Shown: positions 8,835-15,712 of the stretch, in pieces
Numbering within the stretch: the stretch's first letter is position 1
How the letters are laid out: every line of letters starts with the position of its first letter
Source: Oscillospiraceae bacterium
GTDB lineage: Bacteria; Bacillota; Clostridia; Oscillospirales; Oscillospiraceae
Reading direction: 5' to 3'
Length of the DNA: 33,480 nt
NCBI GenBank assembly: GCA_017435615.1
Contig: JAFSET010000071.1
Location: 1-33,480 of the forward strand
Translations under genes and position numbers: made by a program
The notes under the pieces: generated by a model
The model's database searches: none
What the model saw: only the letters and a program-made list of their open reading frames with translations
What the model was told of the DNA's origin: nothing

Positions 8835-9509
8835 ATGCCCATTACGTTACAAAAACATGAACTGATCTTAGGCGGACTTTACGCCCTTTTGCAGCTTTTT
8901 GTCCTGCCGGTGCTGCTGAGTATTGTAAACTTCTATCTGCAGCTTCCGGTATGGCTTCTGAATGTGATCCTGTTTTTTCTGAATTGTGCCTGCAGCACAG
9001 CGATCTATTTTCAGTTTTTAAAGGACAATCTCCGTCTTTCGCTTTCAAACCCCTGGCGGACTCTGCGCTATGCCGGTCAGGGTTTGGTCCTTTACTACAT
9101 TTCCAGCTTTTTGATCGGACTGATCGTTGCGTTTTTTGCCCCGTCCTTTCAAAATCTGAATGACGGCTCTGTGTATGCCATGACTGCTCAGGGCGGCACC
9201 CTGATGGTCCTTGCCACAGTGTTTTTCGTGCCGCCGGCAGAGGAGCTTTTATTCCGGGGTCTTATTTTCCGAGGACTGTATGACCGCAGCAAACTCGCTG
9301 CATGGATCGTGTCCTGTGTAGCCTTCAGCCTGGTGCATATTGTCGGTTACATTGGTCTGTATACCCCTCAGATGCTGCTGATTGCCTTTTTGCAGTACAT
9401 TCCGGCAGGACTTTGCCTGTGCTACGCCTATGTCAAGTCCGGCAGTATCCTTGCGCCCATGCTGATGCACATTGCCATCAATCAAATTGCCCTGAGTATC
9501 ACGGGCTGA
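8835..9509 (+). CDS. CPBP-family intramembrane metalloprotease (CAAX protease/bacteriocin-processing type)
   Basis: A 224-residue, largely hydrophobic protein with about six to seven membrane segments. It carries the three CPBP signature motifs: EELLFR (E136, E137, R141), FSLVH (F164, H168) and HIAIN (H212, N216), which form the metal site in the membrane. Members cleave prenylated or other membrane peptides, or act in bacteriocin immunity; the substrate here is unknown. The start is uncertain: ATG at 8835 has only a weak GAG-containing site, and a TTG at 8820 overlapping the end of mutS would add five residues. Either way it is translationally coupled to mutS. Its place between mutS and mutL gives no functional hint. 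Confidence 0.85.
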   Translation: MPITLQKHELILGGLYALLQLFVLPVLLSIVNFYLQLPVWLLNVILFFLNCACSTAIYFQFLKDNLRLSLSNPWRTLRYAGQGLVLYYISSFLIGLIVAFFAPSFQNLNDGSVYAMTAQGGTLMVLATVFFVPPAEELLFRGLIFRGLYDRSKLAAWIVSCVAFSLVHIVGYIGLYTPQMLLIAFLQYIPAGLCLCYAYVKSGSILAPMLMHIAINQIALSITG

Positions 9510-9521
9510 CAGGAGGGTACT

Positions 9522-10283
9522 ATGGCACTGATCACCCTGAATTTTTACAGTGAAGCCCTGGGGATGCAGACCCAGGTGGAAGTCATTCTCCCCCAGCGGT
9601 CTGCAGCAGGCCAGATCGGCATTGGGAACAGAGCCTCCCAGGAGCGCTACAAGTGCCTGTATCTGCTGCACGGGCTCAGTGACGACCAGACCATTTGGAT
9701 GCGCCGCACCAGCATTGAACGCTACGCCGCCGATTACGGAATTTGCGTGGTGATGCCCTGCGGCGGCAGAAGCTTTTACTGTGATATGAAGTACGGCCTG
9801 GCCTACTACACCTATATTGCCAAGGAGCTTCCTGCACGAATCGAGGAATTCTTTCATGTATCGGACCGCCGGGAGGATCGGTTTATAGCCGGTCTTTCCA
9901 TGGGCGGCTACGGCGCCCTGAAGATTGCTTTAAAGGAGTGTGACCGGTTCTGTGCCGGTGCAGGTCTTTCTCCCTGCGGTGACCTGCAAAAAACCTCCTT
10001 CCAGGATATCCTGGTGTCCATCTTCGGCTCGACCCAGGTACCTCCGCAGGAGGACCTGATGTACCTTGCAGAGCAAGCAGAAAACAACCCCAATAAGCCC
10101 CGGCTGTATATGGCCATCGGCACAGAGGATTTTCTGTATAAAAACTGTCAGGGCCTGCGGCAAAAGCTGTCGGAGCCCGGCTGGGATTTCACCTACCGGG
10201 AAAAGGCCGGCGTAGGCCATAGCTGGAGCTATTGGGACGAAGAAATTCAAAATGTATTAAAATGGATGTTTGACCGGGGATAA
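9522..10283 (+). CDS. Alpha/beta-hydrolase esterase (tributyrin esterase / esterase D-like)
   Basis: A 253-residue cytoplasmic serine esterase with no signal peptide. Catalytic residues are visible as S126 in GLSMGG (124-129), D203 in GTEDF and H233 in GHSW; LLHG (48-51) supplies the oxyanion region. The layout matches the putative esterase family that includes lactococcal EstA and S-formylglutathione hydrolase-like enzymes, which release short acyl groups. The natural substrate could be an acetylated sugar or another short-chain ester. A strong AGGAGG lies 7 nt upstream; the gene is 12 bp after the CPBP protease and 4 bp before mutL. Confidence 0.88.
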   Translation: MALITLNFYSEALGMQTQVEVILPQRSAAGQIGIGNRASQERYKCLYLLHGLSDDQTIWMRRTSIERYAADYGICVVMPCGGRSFYCDMKYGLAYYTYIAKELPARIEEFFHVSDRREDRFIAGLSMGGYGALKIALKECDRFCAGAGLSPCGDLQKTSFQDILVSIFGSTQVPPQEDLMYLAEQAENNPNKPRLYMAIGTEDFLYKNCQGLRQKLSEPGWDFTYREKAGVGHSWSYWDEEIQNVLKWMFDRG

Positions 10284-10287
10284 AATT

Positions 10288-12189
10288 ATGGCTAAAATCG
10301 TACAATTATCTGCCCATGTGGCAAATTTAATAGCCGCCGGCGAAGTGGTAGAACGGCCTGCCAGCGTGATGAAAGAGCTTTTGGAAAACGCTGTGGATGC
10401 CGGTGCCACCACTGTCACCGCAGAGATCCGCAACGGCGGTATGACCTTTCTGCGTGTCACCGACAACGGCTGCGGCATGGCACCGGAGGATGCAAAAACC
10501 GCCTTTTTGCGTCACGCCACCTCCAAGCTGCGCACCGCTGAGGATCTGGCTGCCATTTCCACCATGGGTTTCCGTGGTGAAGCTTTGGCTGCCATTGCCT
10601 CTGTCAGCCGCATCGATGTGATGACCAAGCCCACCGGGGCTTTATCCGGCACAAGCCTTTGCCTGGAGGCCGGGGTGATCACCGAGGAAAGTGAAGCCGG
10701 CTGTCCGGAAGGCACTACGATTATTATCCGGGACCTGTTTTACAACACCCCGGCCCGTATGAAATTTATGAAATCCGATGTGGTAGAGGGCAGCCGAATC
10801 GCCGCTGCGGTTCAAAATCAGGCCCTGGCCCATCCGGAGGTAGCCTTCCGGTTTATCCGGGACGGCAAAGAGGTCCTGTCTACCCCCGGCACCGGCAAGC
10901 TCCGGGACGCGGTTTACTGTGTATACGGTAAGGACAGCGGTAAAATGATAGAGGTCAACAGCCAGTGGGAAGGTTACACCGTTTCCGGTTTTGTGTCCAA
11001 GCCTACCGACGCCCGTCCCAGCCGAACGCTGCAGACGTTCTTCGTCAACGGCAGACCGGTCAAATCCCGGCTGATGATGGCTGCCCTGGAGGAAGCCTAC
11101 CGCAACCGGATCATGACCGGCAAATTCCCGGCCTGTGTGCTGCAGCTTCAGCTTCCTGCCCACACCGTGGATGTAAATGTTCACCCGGCCAAAACCGAGG
11201 TGAAATTCCTCAAAGAAAAAGCAGTGTTCGACTGTATTCATTATGGTGTGCTTGCTGCCCTGAACCAGACGGTGGACCGTCCGGATGTGCAGTTCAAGCC
11301 CCAAGCCCCTGCCCCTGTTATAGCACCTGTTGCGCCGCCCAAACCGGCTGCACCTCAGCCGGCTGCGAAGCCCAATCCTCAGCCGAACTTCTTCCGTACC
11401 ATGACCTCTCAGGAATACAAGGCCTTTACCGGAGTGGTCAAGGATGCACCCCAGCCCAGCATCACAGCGGCAGTTGCCACCGCAGCCGCCGTAGAGCGTA
11501 CATCGGCACTTCCCGTCCGGGAGGAGATCCGGCTTCCGCAAATCATCCCTCCTGTTACTGCTCCGCCTGAGCCGGAGCTTCCCGAAGAGCCCCAGCAGCA
11601 GGAGCTTCCTATGCCGGAGCAAGCACCCTGGCGGTACGTAGGCGAGCTGTACCGCAGCTATGTGATCGTAGAGCAAGGCGAAGAAGCCTTTATTATTGAC
11701 AAGCATGCCGCCCATGAGCGCATTTTGTTTGACCGCCTGAAAGAAAATCAGGAGGCCATTACCGGACAGACTCTGTTGACCCCCATTCCCTGTCAACTCT
11801 CTCCTGCAGCCTGCGGCGCACTGCTTAGCCACCAGGCCATGATGCAGGAACTGGGCTTTGAGTTGGATACTTTGGGAGAAAACACCCTGGTCCTGCGACA
11901 AATTCCCATGGACCTGTCCGAGGCCGATGCTGCCGACACCGTGGAAGAAATTGCCGCCGACCTGCTGTCCGGCCGCAGAGAGGATGTGAGTACGGTCCGT
12001 GATGAGGTGCTGCACACCGTTGCATGCAAGGCCGCCATCAAAGCCGGCTGGCGCACGGACGAAAAGGAGCTTTTGGCCCTGATCGAACAGGTGATGGCCC
12101 GTGAGGACCTGAAATACTGTCCCCATGGACGGCCTATTTGTATTACCCTGAGCAAGAAGCAACTGGAAAAGCAGTTCAAGCGAAGCTGA
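10288..12189 (+). CDS. mutL: DNA mismatch repair protein MutL (endonuclease type)
   Basis: A 633-residue MutL. The N-terminal GHKL ATPase has the catalytic ELLENAVDAG (E33, N34), DNGCGM (59-64), TMGFRGEALA and the FYNTPAR loop. A proline/alanine-rich linker covers about 335-450. The C-terminal dimerisation/nuclease domain holds DKHAAHE at 471-477 (the family form is DQHA-x2-E-x4-E), ACKAAIKAG and CPHGRP at 611-616. These metal-site motifs indicate the nicking-type MutL of bacteria without MutH; the last acidic residue is D482 instead of E. ATG at 10288 is chosen because GGGGA lies about 7 nt upstream; an earlier in-frame ATG at 10270 lies inside the esterase gene. Confidence 0.96.
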   Translation: MAKIVQLSAHVANLIAAGEVVERPASVMKELLENAVDAGATTVTAEIRNGGMTFLRVTDNGCGMAPEDAKTAFLRHATSKLRTAEDLAAISTMGFRGEALAAIASVSRIDVMTKPTGALSGTSLCLEAGVITEESEAGCPEGTTIIIRDLFYNTPARMKFMKSDVVEGSRIAAAVQNQALAHPEVAFRFIRDGKEVLSTPGTGKLRDAVYCVYGKDSGKMIEVNSQWEGYTVSGFVSKPTDARPSRTLQTFFVNGRPVKSRLMMAALEEAYRNRIMTGKFPACVLQLQLPAHTVDVNVHPAKTEVKFLKEKAVFDCIHYGVLAALNQTVDRPDVQFKPQAPAPVIAPVAPPKPAAPQPAAKPNPQPNFFRTMTSQEYKAFTGVVKDAPQPSITAAVATAAAVERTSALPVREEIRLPQIIPPVTAPPEPELPEEPQQQELPMPEQAPWRYVGELYRSYVIVEQGEEAFIIDKHAAHERILFDRLKENQEAITGQTLLTPIPCQLSPAACGALLSHQAMMQELGFELDTLGENTLVLRQIPMDLSEADAADTVEEIAADLLSGRREDVSTVRDEVLHTVACKAAIKAGWRTDEKELLALIEQVMAREDLKYCPHGRPICITLSKKQLEKQFKRS

Positions 12190-12201
12190 CAAGGAGTATT
12201 T

Positions 12202-13137
12202 ATGAACAATCTCATCTGTATCGCCGGTCCTACCGCCTCCGGCAAAACTGCCCTTGCGGTAGCGCTTGCCCAGGCCATCGGCGGCGAGGTGGTTTCCTGT
12301 GATTCCATGCAGATCTACAAACGCATGGACATTGGAACCGCCAAGCCCACTGCAGAGGAAATGCAAGGTATCCCCCACCATATGCTCAGCATTGCCGAGC
12401 CGGAGGAGGATTTTTCCGTCAGCCGGTACTGCGAAATGGCCACCCCCATTGTGGACAACATCCTTGCCCGGGGTAAGACCGCCATCATTGCCGGTGGCAC
12501 AGGCCTTTATATGGATGCCCTGATCCGGGGCAACAGCTTCGCCCCCTACCCTTCCACTGGACGGCGGCAGGAGCTGGAAGAGCTGGCGGAAAAAGAGGGC
12601 ATTGAAGCCGTCCTTTCCCAGCTTCGTGCGGTGGACCCGGAGTCTGCCCAACGGCTGCATCCATCCGACAAAAAACGGATCATCCGGGCCATGGAGGTCT
12701 ATTTGGAGACCGGCCAGACCATTACCGCCCACAACCGAATGACTCAGGCCATTCCGCCCCGGTATGCCCCCTGCTGGTTTGCACTGGAGGACGAAAACCG
12801 ACAGGATCTGTATGCACGGATCGACCGCCGTGTGGACAGTATGCTGGAGCAGGGACTGCTCGACGAGATCCGGGCTCTGCTTGCCTCCGGTGTACCGGAA
12901 CGGGCCACCTCTATGCAGGCCATTGGCTACAAAGAGTTTATAGATGCCTTACATGGCCGCTGCACCGTTGACCAGGCCGCCGATCAGGTCCGCCAGTCCT
13001 CCCGGCACTACGCCAAGCGGCAGCTTACCTGGTTTCGCAGAAACCAAAACATCCACTGGCTGCGCCGTGCCCCCGGCGACAAAACAGAAGAAATTCTTTC
13101 CGGGGCATTGCAGATCCTGACAAATTCTGACAACTGA
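12202..13137 (+). CDS. miaA: tRNA dimethylallyltransferase MiaA
   Basis: A 311-residue enzyme that transfers a dimethylallyl group to A37 of tRNAs reading UNN codons, giving i6A, the substrate of MiaB. Residues 9-16 are the P-loop GPTASGKT; the substrate-binding SCDSMQIYKRMDIGTAKP and the AGGTGLY segment are intact, and the C-terminal Y-A-K-R-Q-x-T-W-F-R pattern is present. AAGGAGT lies upstream of the ATG, and the gap to mutL is 12 bp. hfq follows, the classic miaA-hfq pair. Confidence 0.96.
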   Translation: MNNLICIAGPTASGKTALAVALAQAIGGEVVSCDSMQIYKRMDIGTAKPTAEEMQGIPHHMLSIAEPEEDFSVSRYCEMATPIVDNILARGKTAIIAGGTGLYMDALIRGNSFAPYPSTGRRQELEELAEKEGIEAVLSQLRAVDPESAQRLHPSDKKRIIRAMEVYLETGQTITAHNRMTQAIPPRYAPCWFALEDENRQDLYARIDRRVDSMLEQGLLDEIRALLASGVPERATSMQAIGYKEFIDALHGRCTVDQAADQVRQSSRHYAKRQLTWFRRNQNIHWLRRAPGDKTEEILSGALQILTNSDN

Positions 13138-13207
13138 ATCGTGATAGTATATGTACATCCCACAAGAAAAAAGGCAGCCTCTGCCCAAAGAAAAGGAAGG
13201 ATTACAT

Positions 13208-13438
13208 ATGCAGGAAACACCAACACTACAGGATGCCATTTTATCGGAGGTGCGCCGGGAGAAGGTCCCGGTGACTCTGTTTCTGATGAACGGCTTCCAG
13301 CTCCGGGGGACGGTTACAGGCTACGACAGCCTTGTGGTCGTACTGGTGAGCGATGGCAAGCAGCAGATGATCTACAAGCATGCCATTTCCACCCTGGCCC
13401 CCATCAGGCCTTTGAAAGCCGCAGCACCGACTGCATAA
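13208..13438 (+). CDS. hfq: RNA-binding protein Hfq
   Basis: A 76-residue Sm-fold RNA chaperone that should form a hexameric ring binding small RNAs and A-rich mRNA. It aligns without gaps to E. coli Hfq through position 48: Q8, D9, R16-R17-E18, N28, G29, G34 and D40 are kept, and the Sm2 motif YKHAIST is at 56-62. F42, normally lining the proximal RNA site, is L42 here. The C-terminal tail is very short (13 residues). ATG at 13208 has AAGGAAGG upstream; a longer frame beginning at 13151 lacks a ribosome site and would add an unrelated basic stretch. Confidence 0.95.
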   Translation: MQETPTLQDAILSEVRREKVPVTLFLMNGFQLRGTVTGYDSLVVVLVSDGKQQMIYKHAISTLAPIRPLKAAAPTA

Positions 13439-13479
13439 GCAAAAGGGCGACGGAGCGCTACGCTTCGTCGCCCTTTTGC
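13439..13479 (+). terminator. Strong terminator closing the miaB-hfq run
   Basis: A 19-bp stem with one G-U pair and a CTA loop starts two bases after the hfq stop codon (left arm 13439-13457, right arm 13461-13479). The stem includes AAAAGGGCG/CGCCCTTTT, so the U-tract is partly inside the hairpin and paired with an A-tract, a form that can work on both strands. Transcription into ylmE may still occur. Confidence 0.75.
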
Positions 13480-13498
13480 GCGCAAGAAAGGAAAACTC

Positions 13499-14194
13499 AT
13501 GTCTATCGCTGAAAACATTGCCGTCATCCGGACTAAAATGGATGAATCCGCCAAAAAAGCAGGCAGAGATCCCAGTGAGATCCTGCTTTGCGCCGCTACC
13601 AAAATGAACGATGCCCAGGCTGTCCGCCAAGCGGTAGCCGGAGGCGTGGATTGCTGCGGCGAAAACCGGGTGCAGGAGCTGACTGCCAAGCTGGCGGAGC
13701 ATGCGTATGACGGAAAGCCCGTCCACTTTATCGGCCACCTGCAAACTAACAAGGTAAAACAGGTTGTAGGAAAGGTCAGCCTGATCCACTCCGTGGACTC
13801 TGTGCGACTGCTGGAAGCCATCAACCGGGAAGCTGAGAAGCAAGGCATCCTCCAGGATATTTTGCTGGAGATCAACATTGCCGGAGAGGACAGCAAATCC
13901 GGATTTTCCCCCGCAGAGCTTCCTCCCATACTGGAAAAACTGTCCGGCTATGGCAGTATATGTGTCCGTGGACTGATGGCAATTCCCCCAATTTGCCAAA
14001 ATAAAACAGAAAATCACAAATTTTTTCAAGAAATGTGCAACCTTTCTGTTGACATAACGGCAAAAAAATACGATAATGTACGGGTAGATATATTGTCTAT
14101 GGGTATGTCCGGAGATTTTGAGGATGCCATTGCCTGCGGTTCCACCATGGTCCGCCTTGGTACCGCCATCTTTGGACAGCGCAATTATCAATGA
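13499..14194 (+). CDS. ylmE: YggS/YlmE-family PLP-binding protein
   Basis: A 231-residue PLP-homeostasis protein of the YggS/PLPBP family. These proteins bind pyridoxal 5'-phosphate but have no known catalytic turnover, and buffer free PLP. The lysine carrying PLP is K35 in CAATKMN; GENRVQE, HFIGHLQTNK and the C-terminal SMGMSGDFEDAIACGSTMVR phosphate-binding loop are all present. AAAGGA lies upstream. It sits immediately before sepF, as ylmE precedes ylmF/sepF in Bacillus. Confidence 0.95.
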   Translation: MSIAENIAVIRTKMDESAKKAGRDPSEILLCAATKMNDAQAVRQAVAGGVDCCGENRVQELTAKLAEHAYDGKPVHFIGHLQTNKVKQVVGKVSLIHSVDSVRLLEAINREAEKQGILQDILLEINIAGEDSKSGFSPAELPPILEKLSGYGSICVRGLMAIPPICQNKTENHKFFQEMCNLSVDITAKKYDNVRVDILSMGMSGDFEDAIACGSTMVRLGTAIFGQRNYQ

Positions 14195-14230
14195 CCCTTT
14201 TCAAGGGGATCACATACAGGAGGAACTTAG

Positions 14231-14731
14231 ATGAGCATTTGGGACAACATAAAGAAATTTGCACAACCCTACTCTGAGGAAGATTACGACGATTACGATG
14301 ACGAGCTGGAAGGCTTTGATGACGAGCAGCAGGAGGAAGCACCTCAGAGTGCACGCCGCAGCTCCCCCTTCGCAGGCCCCCGTTCCGCTGAAAGCACCTT
14401 TAACAATTCTCCCAGCCACAGCTCCGGCTTTAACGGCCAGGTACTGAATATGGGCTCCGGCAAGCAGGAGGTGGTCCTGTTCCACGCCAAGACCTTTGAC
14501 GACGCAGCCAAAGCTTCCGACGAGCTGCGGAAGAAGAAGGCTATCATCCTGAATATGGAAAATGTGGATAAGGCCCTGACCCGCCGGGTAGTGGACTTCC
14601 TGTCCGGCAGCGTTTACGCCCTGGACGGCAGCGTCAAGAAGATTGCCCAGTCCACTTACCTGTTCTGCCCCCACAATATGGATATCGTGGGCGATTTGGA
14701 GGCTCAGGTTGAGCTGGAAGCCTATATTTAA
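14231..14731 (+). CDS. sepF: Cell division protein SepF
   Basis: A 166-residue protein that binds FtsZ filaments and tethers them to the membrane during septum formation. The first ~12 residues (MSIWDNIKKFAQ) form the membrane-binding amphipathic helix. An acidic, disordered linker (15-65) follows. The SepF core is about 70-155, including VVLFHAKTFDDA, ILNMENVD and RRVVDFLSGSVYALDG. AGGAGG lies 8 nt upstream. Directly followed by divIVA. Confidence 0.95.
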   Translation: MSIWDNIKKFAQPYSEEDYDDYDDELEGFDDEQQEEAPQSARRSSPFAGPRSAESTFNNSPSHSSGFNGQVLNMGSGKQEVVLFHAKTFDDAAKASDELRKKKAIILNMENVDKALTRRVVDFLSGSVYALDGSVKKIAQSTYLFCPHNMDIVGDLEAQVELEAYI

Positions 14732-14752
14732 TAAATCAGAAAGGAAATCGGC

Positions 14753-15439
14753 ATGATCACACCCCAAGAGATAGAACAGATATCGTTTAACCGAGCCACC
14801 TTTGGCGGCTATGATATGCAGGCGGTGGACGAATTCTTAGAGCCGCTGACTGAAGACTACATCACCCTGTACAAGGAAAACGCTTTGCTGAAAAGCAAAA
14901 TGAAGGTTTTGGTCAGCAAGCTGGAGGAATACCGTGCAAACGAATCCAGCATGAAGGACGCCATCGTCAATGCCCAAAAGACCTGTGACAAGATGGTCAA
15001 GGAGGCTGAGGCCAAGTGCACCCAGATGCTGGTGGAAGCCAATGCCGCTGCCGTGGAAAACGCAAAGAACGCCGATGCGCTGATCGCCGCGGAAAATGAC
15101 CGGGTGGAGGAAGCCCGTCAGGCAGCTCAGCTGAAGATCGAGGAGCTGCAGAGCCAGCTTCAGTCCTGCGTACAGGCTCTGGATCGGATCAAGGAGGCAC
15201 ATCGCCCCATCCACAAGCCTTCCACCGCTTTTGACTATGACCGCACAGAGGGCAACACCCCGGCCGAGGCCGATGCTGTTGCTGAGGAGATCTCTGCCAA
15301 CCTGGAAGCTTTGGTTGGCACCACGAAGGAAGACGCCCCCAAGGCAGAGCCCCGTCACCCGGTCTCCGACACCACTACCAAGTATCCCAATCTCCGGTTT
15401 GGCAAGAATTACGATCCGACCAGCCGTTCCGGTAAATAA
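14753..15439 (+). CDS. divIVA: DivIVA-domain cell division/polarity protein
   Basis: A 228-residue coiled-coil protein. The N-terminal membrane-binding domain is recognisable by ITPQEIEQISFNRATFGGYD and the VDEFLE segment. A long coiled coil follows (about 35-165, rich in E, K, A, L heptads), then a flexible tail. DivIVA gathers at strongly curved membranes such as septa and poles and recruits division or growth proteins. AGAAAGGAAA lies upstream of the ATG. The order ylmE-sepF-divIVA-ileS matches Bacillus except that ylmG and ylmH are absent. Confidence 0.92.
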   Translation: MITPQEIEQISFNRATFGGYDMQAVDEFLEPLTEDYITLYKENALLKSKMKVLVSKLEEYRANESSMKDAIVNAQKTCDKMVKEAEAKCTQMLVEANAAAVENAKNADALIAAENDRVEEARQAAQLKIEELQSQLQSCVQALDRIKEAHRPIHKPSTAFDYDRTEGNTPAEADAVAEEISANLEALVGTTKEDAPKAEPRHPVSDTTTKYPNLRFGKNYDPTSRSGK

Positions 15440-15456
15440 TTAAAAATTTTTATGCA

Positions 15457-15697
15457 CAGATGAGGACAGGTGTGCCGAACACCCTGCTTTCAGAGAGCTG
15501 CCGGTTGGTGCAAGGCAGCAGCAGACCCGGCCCATATCCCCTCGGAGCAGCGCACCGAACACCAACAGGTCAGTAGACTGCGCCGGGTTCGCCCGATACA
15601 GCGTTTTTTGAGTGCCGGAGCTTTTCCGGAACAAGAGTGGTACCGCAGAGGTTTATGTGCCTTTGTCTCTTATTGGGACAAAGGCACTTTATTTTTT
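15457..15697 (+). promoter_or_regulatory. T-box leader (tRNA-Ile riboswitch) controlling ileS
   Basis: The leader has the standard T-box parts in order: an AGAGAG motif at 15493-15498, the distal GGTGCAAGG of stem I, a specifier region with ATC (15536-15538) before CCTCGGAGC, the CAGTAG motif, and the T-box core AACAAGAGTGGTACCGCAG (15630-15648). A terminator hairpin (15657-15687) with a T-tract follows. ATC is an isoleucine codon, and the TGGT bulge would pair with a tRNA ending ACCA, agreeing with discriminator A of tRNA-Ile. Uncharged tRNA-Ile should stabilise the antiterminator and turn ileS on. Confidence 0.95.
15657..15697 (+). terminator. Attenuator hairpin of the T-box
   Basis: GTGCCTTTGTC pairs with GACAAAGGCAC (15657-15667 with 15677-15687), followed by TTTATTTTTT. 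It begins nine bases after the T-box core and ends just before the AGGAGGT ribosome site of ileS, so it stops transcription when tRNA-Ile is charged. Confidence 0.93.
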
Positions 15698-15712
15698 AGG
15701 AGGTAATATCCA

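Noticed and set aside
10642..12732. Long open frame (696 codons) antisense to mutL and miaA
   Set aside because: It mirrors the codon pattern of the real plus-strand genes, has no ribosome site, and its translation is rich in H, G, R and Q with no known motif.
13151..13207. N-terminal extension of Hfq by 19 codons
   Set aside because: Hfq homologues start near the internal Met, which has a strong ribosome site; the extension is absent from the family.
14189..14212. Small CCCTT/AAGGG hairpin after ylmE as a terminator
   Set aside because: Short stem with no T-tract, and the ylmE-sepF gap is only 36 bp, so read-through is more likely.
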